From DATAWZ01 sp036266975 (GTDB taxonomy: Bacteria; Actinomycetota; Thermoleophilia; Solirubrobacterales; Solirubrobacteraceae): a stretch of DNA of 64,000 bases. Every line of letters starts with the position of its first letter. Position 1 is the first letter of the stretch. The DNA lies in contig DATAWZ010000157.1 in the NCBI GenBank assembly GCA_036266975.1, positions 1 to 64,000 on the forward strand, given 5' to 3'. Shown here in pieces: positions 39,610 to 47,918 of the stretch. Under the pieces are notes generated by a model. That model ran no database searches, was not told the DNA's origin, and worked only from the letters and a program-made list of their open reading frames with translations. The translations under genes and the position numbers were made by a program.

Positions 39610-42332
39610 GCGCCCGCCTGCCCACTCAGCCCGGCGAGATCATCGACCGCGGCCGCCCGCTGCGCTTCACGTTCGATGGGCGCACTGTGAACGCGCTCGA
39701 GGGCGACACGATCGGCTCGGCGCTGTACGCGGCCGGCCGGCGCACGTTCTCGCGTGGCTTCAAGTACCACCGGCGCCGCGGCCTGCTCTGCTGCGCGGGG
39801 CAGTGTCCGAACTGCCTGGTGGCGGTGGACGGGGCGCCGGGGGTGCGCGCGTGCACCGAGCCGGCGCGGGAGGGGATGCGCGTCGAGCACCTCAACGCCC
39901 GGCCGGGCCTCGAGCTCGACGCGATGGAGCTGGTGGACCTGGTTGGCCGTCCGTTCACCCCGCCCGGCTTCTACTACAAGACCTTCATCCGGCCCCGCCG
40001 CCTGTGGCCGCTCTACGAGAAGGCCCTGCGCCATGCCGCCGGCCTCGGGCGGCTCCCCGAGCACCAGGGCGAGCGCCGCTGGCGGACCGAGTACCGGCGG
40101 CGCCACGCCGATGTGCTGGTGGTGGGCGCGGGTGCGGCCGGCCTGTCGGCTGCCATCGCGGCCGCCGAGCTGGGCGCCGACGTGGTGCTGGTCGATGAGG
40201 GTCCGGAGCCCGGCGGGCGATTGCTGTGGGAGGGCCACGCGGCGCGGGCGCGGACGCTCGCCGCGCGGGCGCGCGCGGCCGGCGTGGAGGTGCTCGCCGC
40301 CGCGCCGGCGCTCGGTCACTTCGATGGGCTGGTGGCGGTCTGGCAGGGGAGCACGTTGCACCAGGTTCGCGCGCACGAGCACGTGTTTGCCACCGGCGCG
40401 ATCGAGCAGCCGCTCGTCTTTCCCGGCAACGATTTGCCCGGCGTGATGCTCTCCGGCGCGGTCCGTCGGCTGATCGCACGCTACGCGATCGCGCCCGGCC
40501 GCCGGGCGGCGGTCATCGGCGCGGGTGTGGCCGACGTCCTGCGTGCCGCGGGCGTCGAGGTCGTTGCCGTCGCTGACGCGGTGCTCGAGGCGCGGGGCCG
40601 GCGCCATCTGCGCAGCGTAGTGCTCCCCCAGGGTGAGTTCGCGTGCGACCTGCTCGTCGTGAGCGGCGGCGAGGTGCCCGCGACCGCGCTCGTCACCCAG
40701 TCCGGCGGGCGCACTGCCTACGACCCAGACCGCGGCCACTTTGCGCTCGCCGAGCTGCCCGCGCACGTGTGGGCCGCGGGCCAGCTCGCCGGGCACGGCA
40801 CAGCGGCGGAATGCTCGGGCCAGCTCGCGGGGCTGCGCGCGGCGCGGTCGCTCGGTCGGGGGGACGACGGCAGCGACACGCGCGTCGCCGACGTGCAGGC
40901 GCTGCTCGCGCGCGAGCAGGAACGCTGGTCCCCGCCGCCGATCAGGCCCGGCACGCGGTCGTTCGTGTGCCTGTGCGAGGACGTGACGGTCAAGGACATC
41001 GGGCAGGCTGTGGGTGAGGGCTTCGACTCGCTCGAGCTGTGCAAGCGCTTCACCACGGTCACGATGGGGCCCTGTCAGGGACGGATGTGTCAGCTCGCCG
41101 CCGCGCGCTGCGTGTCCGAGGCCACGGGGGCCCCGCTCGACCAGGTCGGCAGCACCCGCGCGCGGCCGCCGTGGTCGACCGTCCCGCTCGGCGTGCTCGC
41201 CGGACGGCCGAGCGAGCCGGCCAAGCGCACGCCGCTGCACGAGCGCCACCGGGCGCTCGGGGCGCGGATCGCCTGGGCGGGAGACTGGCGTCGCCCCTAC
41301 GACTACGGTGACCCCGAGGGCGAGGCGCTCGCCGTGCACCGGTCGGCCGGGCTGATCGACGTCTCCACGCTCGGCAAGCTGCTCGTGCGCGGGCCGCAGG
41401 CGGGCGAGTTCCTCGATCGTCTGTACCCGAATCGGGTCTCGACGCTGAAGCCCGGTCGGCTGCGCTACGGCGTGCTCACCTCTGAGGCTGGGCGGATCAT
41501 GGACGACGGCACGGTGGCGCGCCTGGACGAGCAGACCTTCTACGTGACGACCACCTCCGGCGGCGTGGCCGGCGTCGAGCAGTGGTTCTCCTGGTGGCTG
41601 ACCGACTGGCAGCTGGACGTGACCATCACCGACGTCACCCAGGCGCTCGCTGCGGTGGACCTCGCCGGCCCGCGCGCCCGCGAGATCCTCGGCGGGGTCA
41701 CGAGCCTGGACTGCGGCCCCGAGGCGTTCGCGTATCTGGACGTCCGACAGGCCCGCGTCGCGGGCGCGCCGTGCCTGCTGCTGCGCGTCGGGTTCGTGGG
41801 TGAGCTCAGCTACGAGCTGCACTTCCCCGCTGCCCACGGCGAGCACGTGTGGGACGCGATCCTGGCGGCAGGCGACGTGCGGCCGTTCGGGCTCGAGCCC
41901 CAGCGGCTGCTGCGGCTCCAGAAGCAGCATCTGATCGTCGGCCAGGACACCGACAGCGAGTCCACGCCGTTCGCGGCGGGAGTGGGGTGGGCGGTCAAGC
42001 TCGAACGCGCCGAGGACTTCGTGGGGAAACGCGCACTGCGTCACGCGGCCGCGCACCCGAGCGAGACGGTCCTTGTCGGCTTCACTGTGGCCAACGGGCG
42101 AGTGCCGACCGAGGGGGCGGTGGTGCTCGACGAGCGCGGTGTCCCCGTGGGCCAGGTCACCAGCGCTCGCCGCTCGCGCCAGCTCGACCGCGTGATCGGC
42201 ATGGCCTGGGTGCCGCTGGCGCTCGCCGAGGACGGCGCTGCCGTCACGATTTCCGACGGCGCCGCGCGGCTGCACGGGACGGTGGTCACCGAGCCCTTCC
42301 ACGACCCCGCCGGGGTCCTGATGCGCTCGTGA
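39606..42332 (+). CDS. soxA: Sarcosine oxidase/N-methylglutamate dehydrogenase alpha-type subunit
   Basis: This 908-residue subunit transfers the methyl-derived carbon. A 2Fe-2S-like N-domain has CCAGQCPNCLVAVDG, and a Rossmann FAD/NAD domain has DVLVVGAGAAGLSAAIAAAE. A cysteine-rich segment reads FVCLCEDVTVKDIG ... GPCQGRMC. The C-terminal GcvT-like aminomethyltransferase domain (from about 540, RPYDYGDPEGEALAVHRSAG) binds tetrahydrofolate and would form methylene-H4F. Typical alpha subunits have 960-1000 residues; the shortage is in the second dinucleotide region (around RRAAVIGAGVADVLRAAG). The GTG start overlaps soxD. Sarcosine versus N-methylglutamate as substrate cannot be told from the sequence. 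Confidence 0.92.
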   Translation: MSARLPTQPGEIIDRGRPLRFTFDGRTVNALEGDTIGSALYAAGRRTFSRGFKYHRRRGLLCCAGQCPNCLVAVDGAPGVRACTEPAREGMRVEHLNARPGLELDAMELVDLVGRPFTPPGFYYKTFIRPRRLWPLYEKALRHAAGLGRLPEHQGERRWRTEYRRRHADVLVVGAGAAGLSAAIAAAELGADVVLVDEGPEPGGRLLWEGHAARARTLAARARAAGVEVLAAAPALGHFDGLVAVWQGSTLHQVRAHEHVFATGAIEQPLVFPGNDLPGVMLSGAVRRLIARYAIAPGRRAAVIGAGVADVLRAAGVEVVAVADAVLEARGRRHLRSVVLPQGEFACDLLVVSGGEVPATALVTQSGGRTAYDPDRGHFALAELPAHVWAAGQLAGHGTAAECSGQLAGLRAARSLGRGDDGSDTRVADVQALLAREQERWSPPPIRPGTRSFVCLCEDVTVKDIGQAVGEGFDSLELCKRFTTVTMGPCQGRMCQLAAARCVSEATGAPLDQVGSTRARPPWSTVPLGVLAGRPSEPAKRTPLHERHRALGARIAWAGDWRRPYDYGDPEGEALAVHRSAGLIDVSTLGKLLVRGPQAGEFLDRLYPNRVSTLKPGRLRYGVLTSEAGRIMDDGTVARLDEQTFYVTTTSGGVAGVEQWFSWWLTDWQLDVTITDVTQALAAVDLAGPRAREILGGVTSLDCGPEAFAYLDVRQARVAGAPCLLLRVGFVGELSYELHFPAAHGEHVWDAILAAGDVRPFGLEPQRLLRLQKQHLIVGQDTDSESTPFAAGVGWAVKLERAEDFVGKRALRHAAAHPSETVLVGFTVANGRVPTEGAVVLDERGVPVGQVTSARRSRQLDRVIGMAWVPLALAEDGAAVTISDGAARLHGTVVTEPFHDPAGVLMRS

Positions 42333-42811
42333 GGACGCTCGCCTTCCTGACTGCCGACCGTTCGCTGCCCACACGCGCGCCGCTGGGCCCGGCCGACCGG
42401 TCGGACCTGGTCAAGCTCGAGCTGCACGGCCCGCCGCCGCGGTCACTGACCATGGGTCAGGCGCTGCGGGCCGAGCAGGCGTGGTGGTGCCCGGTGACTC
42501 CGTCGCGAACGCTGGTGCTCGCCGATCCCACCGCTGGGCCGGTTCTCCGGGCGCGGCTCGGAGAGGCGGCCGTCGACCTCACCTGTGGCCTGGTCGCGCT
42601 GTCGCTCAGCGGCCCGTGCGCCGAGGAGCTCCTCGCGCGGTTCTGCGCGATTGACACCCGCCCACACGTTCTGCCCGTCGGCGGCTTCCGACCGGGATCG
42701 ATCGCCCGCACGCCCGGCTACGTGCTGCGCGAGGGCGAGCAACAGTTGCTGCTGCTCGTCGGCGCCGCCTACGCGCGCCACCTGTTCGACGTGGTCGCCG
42801 ACCATGCGTGA
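42329..42811 (+). CDS. soxG: Sarcosine oxidase/N-methylglutamate dehydrogenase gamma-type subunit
   Basis: This 160-residue subunit has a GcvT-like fold without a folate site of its own. The pattern LSLSGPCAEELLARFCAID and the C-terminal GYVLREGEQQLLLLVGAAYA support SoxG. The GTG at 42329 overlaps the soxA stop by GTGA, and its 3' end overlaps the soxB ATG by 8 bases. Confidence 0.85.
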   Translation: MRTLAFLTADRSLPTRAPLGPADRSDLVKLELHGPPPRSLTMGQALRAEQAWWCPVTPSRTLVLADPTAGPVLRARLGEAAVDLTCGLVALSLSGPCAEELLARFCAIDTRPHVLPVGGFRPGSIARTPGYVLREGEQQLLLLVGAAYARHLFDVVADHA

Positions 42812-44015
42812 TCTGCTGCGCCCGCGGCGGATGTGGCGTCGGCGCGGCGAGCTGCGCGACCGCTACGACGTCGTGATCGTCGGCGGTGGAGCGCACGGCC
42901 TGGCCACCGCCTACTACCTGGCGCAGCTGGGGATCACCGACGTCGCCGTGCTCGAACAGGGCTACATCGGCTCCGGCGCGGCCGGCCGCAACACCACCAT
43001 CCTGCGCTCGAACTACAAGACGCCGCAGGGCGCGCGTTTCTACGACGCGAGCCTGCGAATGTACGAGCAGCTCTCGGCAGAGCTGGAGTTCAACCTGCTC
43101 TTCTCGCAGTGCGGGCACCTGACCCTCGCGCACTCCGACCGGGCCATGTTCGTGATGGCCAACCGAGCCGAGGTCAACCGACTGCAGGGCATCGACTCGC
43201 AGCTCGTCGACGCCGCCGACGTGGCGCGGCTCTGTCCGCAGCTGAACGTCTCCCCGGACGCAGCGTATCCGGTCATGGGCGCGCTCTATCACCCGCCCGG
43301 CGGGATCATCCGCCACGACGCGGTCGTCTGGGGCTACGCGCGCGGGGCCGACCGCGCCGGGGTGGAGATTCACCCTTACACGGAGGTCACCGGGCTGGAG
43401 CGCGATGGTGCGCGGCTCACCGCGGTGCGCACGAACCGCGGCACGATCGGTGCCGGGACGGTGATCAGCGCGACCGCGGGATGGAGCACGCTGGTCTGCG
43501 CGATGGCCGGCGTGGGGCTGCCGATCACGACCCACATCCTGCAGGCGTGCGTCACCGAGCCGGTCAAGCCGCTGCTCGACGTCGTCGTCGTCTCCTCACA
43601 ACTGCACGTGTACATCTCCCAGTCCGACCGGGGCGAGTTCGTGATGGGCTCGGAGATCGAGCCGTGGACGACCTACCGGATGCAGGGGACGCTGAACTTC
43701 CTCCAGGATCTCTCTCGGCACGTGCTCGAGCTGTTCCCGCAGCTCGAGCACGCGCGCCTGCTGCGCAGTTGGGCCGGTCTGTGCGACCTCAGCCCGGACT
43801 ACTCGCCGATCCTCGGCCGCACCGAGGTGGAGAACTTCCACATCAGCGCCGGATGGGGAACCTACGGCTTCAAGGCGGCCCCGATCGTCGGCCGCACACT
43901 CGCCGAGCTGGTCCACGACGGGCGCACCCCGGAGCTGATCGCTCCCTTCGTGCTCGAGCGCTTCTACGAAGACCGGCTCGTCTCCGAGCTCGCCGCCGCC
44001 GCCGTCAGCCACTGA
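42804..44015 (+). CDS. soxB: Sarcosine oxidase/N-methylglutamate dehydrogenase beta-type subunit
   Basis: This 403-residue flavoprotein of the DAO family oxidises the N-methyl amine. The FAD motif is DVVIVGGGAHGLATAYYLAQ; NTTILRSNYKTPQGARFY follows, and GGIIRHDAVVWGYARG contains the His that carries covalent FMN in SoxB. The C-terminus has DLSPDYSPILGR and ISAGWGTYGFKAAP. It is placed last in the operon. If the pathway is methylamine oxidation, this step regenerates glutamate and passes the C1 unit to folate via soxA. Confidence 0.92.
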   Translation: MRDLLRPRRMWRRRGELRDRYDVVIVGGGAHGLATAYYLAQLGITDVAVLEQGYIGSGAAGRNTTILRSNYKTPQGARFYDASLRMYEQLSAELEFNLLFSQCGHLTLAHSDRAMFVMANRAEVNRLQGIDSQLVDAADVARLCPQLNVSPDAAYPVMGALYHPPGGIIRHDAVVWGYARGADRAGVEIHPYTEVTGLERDGARLTAVRTNRGTIGAGTVISATAGWSTLVCAMAGVGLPITTHILQACVTEPVKPLLDVVVVSSQLHVYISQSDRGEFVMGSEIEPWTTYRMQGTLNFLQDLSRHVLELFPQLEHARLLRSWAGLCDLSPDYSPILGRTEVENFHISAGWGTYGFKAAPIVGRTLAELVHDGRTPELIAPFVLERFYEDRLVSELAAAAVSH

Positions 44016-44047
44016 AACGGGCTGCACGCATCGGTTAGCGTGTCGCG

Positions 44048-45718
44048 ATGATCGAGCCGCAGGCAGCTCCGCTCGTCGAGGAGCTGCGCCGAGCGCTCAG
44101 GGGATTCGAGGCGATCGTCGGCTCGCTGAGCGACGCGGTCACCATCCGCGACCGCAGCGACCGCCTGCTCTACGCCAACGAGGCGGCGCTCGCCTACATG
44201 GGGTTCTCCTCGCTGGAGGAGCTGCAGCGGACTCCGCCGGAGGAGATCATGGCCGACTACGTGGTCTCCGGAGCGACCGGGCAGCCGATTGCGATGCACG
44301 ACATCCCGTCGGTGCGCATCCTGCGCGGGGAGGGCGCCGGGCCGCTGCTGATCCGCACCGTTCAGCGGCGTACCGGCGAGCAGCGCTGGGCACTGCTGAA
44401 GGCCGCCCCGCTGCGCGATGAGGAGAGGCGTCTGGAGGCGACGATCATGGTCATCCAGGACGTCACCCAGGTCAAGCGCGCCGAGTTGGGGGCGAGCTTC
44501 CTGGCCCGCGCGGGGTTCGTACTCGCCTCCTCGGTCGACTACGAGCAGACGCTGCGCCAGGTGGCCGAGCTCGCGGTGCAGGTGCTCGCCGACTGGTGCG
44601 TCATCGACGTGCTCGACGATGCCGGTCGCCCGGTGCGGCTCGCCGTCGCGCACGCCGACCCGGCCGGGGCGCCCGTCGCCGGGCAGCTGCGCGCGCTGGA
44701 GCCCGAGCGGGCCAACCCCGCCCGCGGATCGGGCTGGGTCCTGCACACCGGCGAGCCGCTGCTGGTGCCTGACGTGCGCGAGCCCGCGCTCGCCGGCGTG
44801 GCCCAGGGCGACCCGCACCTGGCGCTGCTGCGCTCGGTCGGGCTGCGCTCGGTGCTCGGCGCGCCGCTGCGCGGCGGCGAGCGGGTCCTGGGAACGATCA
44901 TGCTGGCCAGCGCCGAGTCCGAGCGCGTGCTCGACCAGGTCGACCTCGAGCTCGCCGAGCAGATCGCCTCGCGGGCGGCGGTCGCCATCGAGCACGGACG
45001 GCTCTACCGTGAGCGCTCGCTGATCGCCCAGACCCTCCAGCAGAGCCTGCTGCCCGAAACGCTGCCGCAGATCCCCGGCTACGAGCTCGCGAGCCTCTAC
45101 CTGCCGGTCGCGCCGAGCAGCCTGGTCGGCGGCGACTTCTACGACGCCTGGAAGGTCGGGGGAGCGTGGATGCTGGCGATCGGCGACGTCGCCGGCAAGG
45201 GCATCGCCGCGGCCACGCTCACCGCGCGGGTGCGGCACACGCTGCGCGCGGCCTCGGAGTTCCAGCGCAGCCCGGCCGCGCTGCTCGAGCTCGTCGACCG
45301 CACGCTGCGCCGGCGCTCGACGATGTCGCTGTGCACCGCGTTGTGCATGCGCCTGGACGGCGATCGGGTGACGCTCGCCGTCGGCGGGCATCCGCTGCCG
45401 CTGCACCTCTCCGGTGGCGGTGCCGTCGAGGAGGTCGGGCGCCCGGGCCCGCTGCTCGGCGCGTTCGCCAACGCCGCTTGGCACGACGTGTCGGTGCGCC
45501 TGGAGCAGGGCGGCACGCTGCTCGCCTACACCGACGGCGTCACCGACGCCCGCGGCGGCGGCGGGCGCCTGGGACTTGCCGGCCTGCGCTCGGCCCTGAG
45601 CCCGCCGGCCGCGTCGGCCGGCGAGCTCATCGACCACCTTCACCGGCGCCTGATCGAGTTCCAGGTCGGGCGCGCGGCCGACGACGTCGCTGCGCTCGCG
45701 CTGCGGCGCTCGGGCTGA
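44048..45718 (+). CDS. PAS-GAF-PP2C (SpoIIE-type) serine phosphatase
   Basis: This 556-residue cytoplasmic sensor phosphatase has a PAS domain at about 20-150 (YANEAALAYMGFSSLEEL), a GAF domain at about 165-325 and a SpoIIE PP2C domain at about 340-555. The metal-binding Asp are visible in SLVGGDFYDAW and LAIGDVAGKGIAAA, and in TLLAYTDGVTDARG and ADDVAALALR. Such proteins dephosphorylate anti-sigma-factor antagonists in stress pathways. It starts 32 bases after soxB, possibly in the same transcript, which would tie a partner-switching output to the amine operon; that is inference. Confidence 0.9.
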   Translation: MIEPQAAPLVEELRRALRGFEAIVGSLSDAVTIRDRSDRLLYANEAALAYMGFSSLEELQRTPPEEIMADYVVSGATGQPIAMHDIPSVRILRGEGAGPLLIRTVQRRTGEQRWALLKAAPLRDEERRLEATIMVIQDVTQVKRAELGASFLARAGFVLASSVDYEQTLRQVAELAVQVLADWCVIDVLDDAGRPVRLAVAHADPAGAPVAGQLRALEPERANPARGSGWVLHTGEPLLVPDVREPALAGVAQGDPHLALLRSVGLRSVLGAPLRGGERVLGTIMLASAESERVLDQVDLELAEQIASRAAVAIEHGRLYRERSLIAQTLQQSLLPETLPQIPGYELASLYLPVAPSSLVGGDFYDAWKVGGAWMLAIGDVAGKGIAAATLTARVRHTLRAASEFQRSPAALLELVDRTLRRRSTMSLCTALCMRLDGDRVTLAVGGHPLPLHLSGGGAVEEVGRPGPLLGAFANAAWHDVSVRLEQGGTLLAYTDGVTDARGGGGRLGLAGLRSALSPPAASAGELIDHLHRRLIEFQVGRAADDVAALALRRSG

Positions 45719-45721
45719 GGC

Positions 45722-46048
45722 TCACCGCGCCCGGGCGCTCACCGCGCGACGGCGGCGCTCGGCCACGGCCTCGCGCGCCGGGTTCTCCAGGGGCACGTCG
45801 TGGGGGCTCAGCGTCGACGGGCCCTCGGCCTCGGTGGCGCCGGCGCGCCGGCGACCCTGGGCGCTCACCCGGTGGGTGTAGGCCGCGACCGCCGCCAGGC
45901 CCGCGAGCAGTACGGCCAGGCCGAGCGCGAGCGAGATCCAGGTGTGGACCGCCACCAGGACGACGGCGCCCACCACTATCGCGACGATCGCGAACACGGG
46001 CAGCGTCGCGCCGTCGCCGCTGGGGGACTGCGATTGGGTGTTGGTCAT
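45722..46048 (-). CDS. Small two-helix membrane protein
   Basis: This 108-residue protein has a polar N-terminus and two adjacent hydrophobic helices (LPVFAIVAIVVGAVVLVAV and ISLALGLAVLLAGLAAVAAY). A basic, probably cytosolic tail with many Arg follows. I recognise no family. The ATG at 46048 starts MTNTQSQSPSGDG. It is convergent with the phosphatase (3 bases between stops) and is followed upstream by the FmdE-like gene on the same strand. Confidence 0.6.
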   Translation of the reverse strand: MTNTQSQSPSGDGATLPVFAIVAIVVGAVVLVAVHTWISLALGLAVLLAGLAAVAAYTHRVSAQGRRRAGATEAEGPSTLSPHDVPLENPAREAVAERRRRAVSARAR

Positions 46049-46092
46049 GTCGGTGCCGTTACCCGCCCGGGGGCGCAGGGAACGGCGCCCGG

Positions 46093-46602
46093 TTAGCGGC
46101 CCGACGGTCGCTCGATCACCTCGTAGACCGCGCTGGCCTGCGCCTTCATCACTCGCGCGGCCATCTCGCGCTTCAGCCGGGTCAGGCGGGCCTCCTGCGC
46201 GGCGTCGCGCTCGGCGCGGGCGAGGGTGATGAACTCGTCGGTCACGAACTCCTCGCGCACGGCGAGGGTCACCTCGCGCTCGCGGTGGCGCAGGCGAAAG
46301 ACGAAGCGCTCGCGCGCGAGGCCCCGCTCGGGGAGCGCGAGCTCGGGCCGCAGGTGGTAGCGCTCGCCGGTGACCGCGCGCGTGACCAGCTCGAAGGCGT
46401 CGCGAGCGCCCGGGCCTGCGAACGCGGTCTCCACGACGATCTCGCGGCGCTCCGGCGGGCCTTCGGGCGCGAGCAGCGCCAAGGCGCGCTCCATCACCTT
46501 GAAGGCGTGCGCGACCCCGCCGGGCGAGCCGGGGCCGTGGTAGCGCATGAGGTCCTCGAAGGTGAACGCGAGCCGCTCACCAGCGTCGCTGACCTCGATC
46601 AT
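46093..46602 (-). CDS. FmdE-like domain protein lacking cysteines
   Basis: This 169-residue protein begins MIEVSDAGERLAFTFEDLMR. The stretch RYHGPGSPGGVAHAFKVMERAL resembles the FmdE signature (FHGHxCPGxxxGYRxxxxAL), and ARDAFELVTRAVTGERYHL resembles the following DAVQxxTGxTxGxxNL. The metal-binding Cys of FmdE are missing. The FmdE superfamily includes subunits and relatives of formylmethanofuran dehydrogenases and putative C1/molybdenum accessory proteins. A GTG at 46611 is an alternative start. It is divergent from a UbiG-like methyltransferase. The assignment is by motif only. Confidence 0.5.
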   Translation of the reverse strand: MIEVSDAGERLAFTFEDLMRYHGPGSPGGVAHAFKVMERALALLAPEGPPERREIVVETAFAGPGARDAFELVTRAVTGERYHLRPELALPERGLARERFVFRLRHREREVTLAVREEFVTDEFITLARAERDAAQEARLTRLKREMAARVMKAQASAVYEVIERPSGR

Positions 46603-46638
46603 GCTCGCCACGGGCGCAGAGTATGCGAGCGTGAGGGG

Positions 46639-47454
46639 GTGCCGGTCGACAACACGATCTACGATCGATTGGGCGAGCGCTGGTGGGACGAGGACGGGTT
46701 CCTGTATCTGCTGCGCAGCGGGCTGAACCCGGCGCGGGTCGGCTACATCCGGCGCGTGCTCGTGCAGGAGCTCGGCCGCACGCCGGCCGGCCTGCGGGTG
46801 CTCGACATCGGCTGCGGCGGTGGGCTGCTCGCCGAGGAGATCGCCGGGCTCGGCTGCGCGGTGACCGGGGTGGATCCCTCGGAGGTCTCGCTGCGCACCG
46901 CGCGCGAGCACGCGCGGGCGGCGGGGCTCCAGATCCGTTACCTGGCCGGGCGCGCCGAGGCGCTGCCGCTCGAGGACGGCGCCTTCGACGCGGTGTGCTG
47001 CTGCGACGTGCTCGAGCACGTCGACGACGTGGGCGCCACCGTCGCCGAGATCGCCCGCGTGCTCGCCCCGGGCGGGGCCTTCCTGTACGACACGATCAAT
47101 CGCACCTGGCGCAGCCGCCTGACCCTGATCACGCTGGCCCAGGACTGCCCGCTGACCCGCTGGGCCGAGCCGGACCTGCACGACTGGCGGCGGTTCATCC
47201 GCCCGGCCGAGCTCGAGCGCGAGCTCGTGCGCGCGGGGCTGCGCCCGGGCGATCAGACCGGGCTGGCGCCGGCCAACCCGGCGCGCGCGCTGAAGGCGAC
47301 GATCGATCGCGCCCGGGGGCGGATCGGCTACGCCGAGATGGGTCGGCGCCTGGAGCTGCGCGAGAGCCGCGACCGCTCGGCGGTCTACGCTGGCTACGCC
47401 CTGCGCGAGGCGCGCACGGCCGCGGCCAGCCCCTCGACGCCGACCAGCCCCTGA
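46639..47454 (+). CDS. UbiG-like class I SAM methyltransferase
   Basis: This 271-residue methyltransferase has the N-terminal FDRLGERWWDEDGFLYLLRS-type segment of UbiG (residues 8-26 read DRLGERWWDEDGFLYLLRS), motif I VLDIGCGGGLLAEEIAGLG, DAVCCCDVLEHVDDV and VLAPGGAFLYDTINRT. UbiG acts on O-demethyl quinone precursors. Actinobacteria make menaquinone rather than ubiquinone, so the acceptor is probably another prenylated phenol. The GTG at 46639 is preceded only by GAGGGG. Its last 61 bases overlap the convergent SRPBCC gene. Confidence 0.82.
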   Translation: MPVDNTIYDRLGERWWDEDGFLYLLRSGLNPARVGYIRRVLVQELGRTPAGLRVLDIGCGGGLLAEEIAGLGCAVTGVDPSEVSLRTAREHARAAGLQIRYLAGRAEALPLEDGAFDAVCCCDVLEHVDDVGATVAEIARVLAPGGAFLYDTINRTWRSRLTLITLAQDCPLTRWAEPDLHDWRRFIRPAELERELVRAGLRPGDQTGLAPANPARALKATIDRARGRIGYAEMGRRLELRESRDRSAVYAGYALREARTAAASPSTPTSP

Positions 47455-47918
47455 AAGGCCGAGATGAACGGCCCCATCGCCCGCAGCCGCAAGCCGGCGA
47501 GGCGATCGGTGGGGACGACGCGCACCTCGCTGACGATCGCCGAGCCGCGCGGCGTCGGCTCGGTGTAGTGGGCGAAGAGCACGCGCACGGTGCCGCGCTC
47601 GCTCCAGTCCAGGAACTCCTGGGGTGAGTCCAGGCGCGCGAACTCGCCCCGGACGCTCCAGATGCGCCCGCACAGCCCCGACAGCGAATAGGTCTCGCCC
47701 TCGTCGAGGACCAGGAAGGGGCGCTCGTGGAACAGGTCGCGGAAGCTCAGGTCGGAGCGCAGGCTGGGGATGCGGGCGCGCACAAGTCGCCCGAGCAGGC
47801 GGCAGTCGCGTAGCTTGACCGAGCCCGCAGCGTCCCAGAGCTCGGCTGCGCGCGCGCTCGACTCGCGCCGGTGCCCGGTGCGCACGGCCGGATCGGGCAG
47901 CCACTCGTCGGGGTTCAT
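47394..47918 (-). CDS. SRPBCC/START-like protein
   Basis: This 174-residue protein begins MNPDEWLPDPAVRTGHRR. From about residue 50 it has the pattern of a helix-grip SRPBCC fold (FRDLFHERPFLVLDEGETYS, TVRVLFAHYTEPTPRGSAIV, MGPFISAFQGLVGVEGLAAA). It may be a lipid-binding protein of the neighbouring prenyl pathway. The ATG overlaps the UbiA-like stop (ATGA). It is convergent with the methyltransferase with overlapping ends. Confidence 0.65.
   Translation of the reverse strand: MNPDEWLPDPAVRTGHRRESSARAAELWDAAGSVKLRDCRLLGRLVRARIPSLRSDLSFRDLFHERPFLVLDEGETYSLSGLCGRIWSVRGEFARLDSPQEFLDWSERGTVRVLFAHYTEPTPRGSAIVSEVRVVPTDRLAGLRLRAMGPFISAFQGLVGVEGLAAAVRASRRA

Noticed and set aside
39585..42374. A 929-codon minus-strand open frame
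   Set aside because: It is antisense to soxA, which has clear domains and couplings. The translated sequence is low-complexity.
45166..46638. N-terminal extension of the UbiG-like methyltransferase through the SpoIIE gene
   Set aside because: The frame overlaps well-supported genes on both strands. Homology begins at the GTG at 46639.
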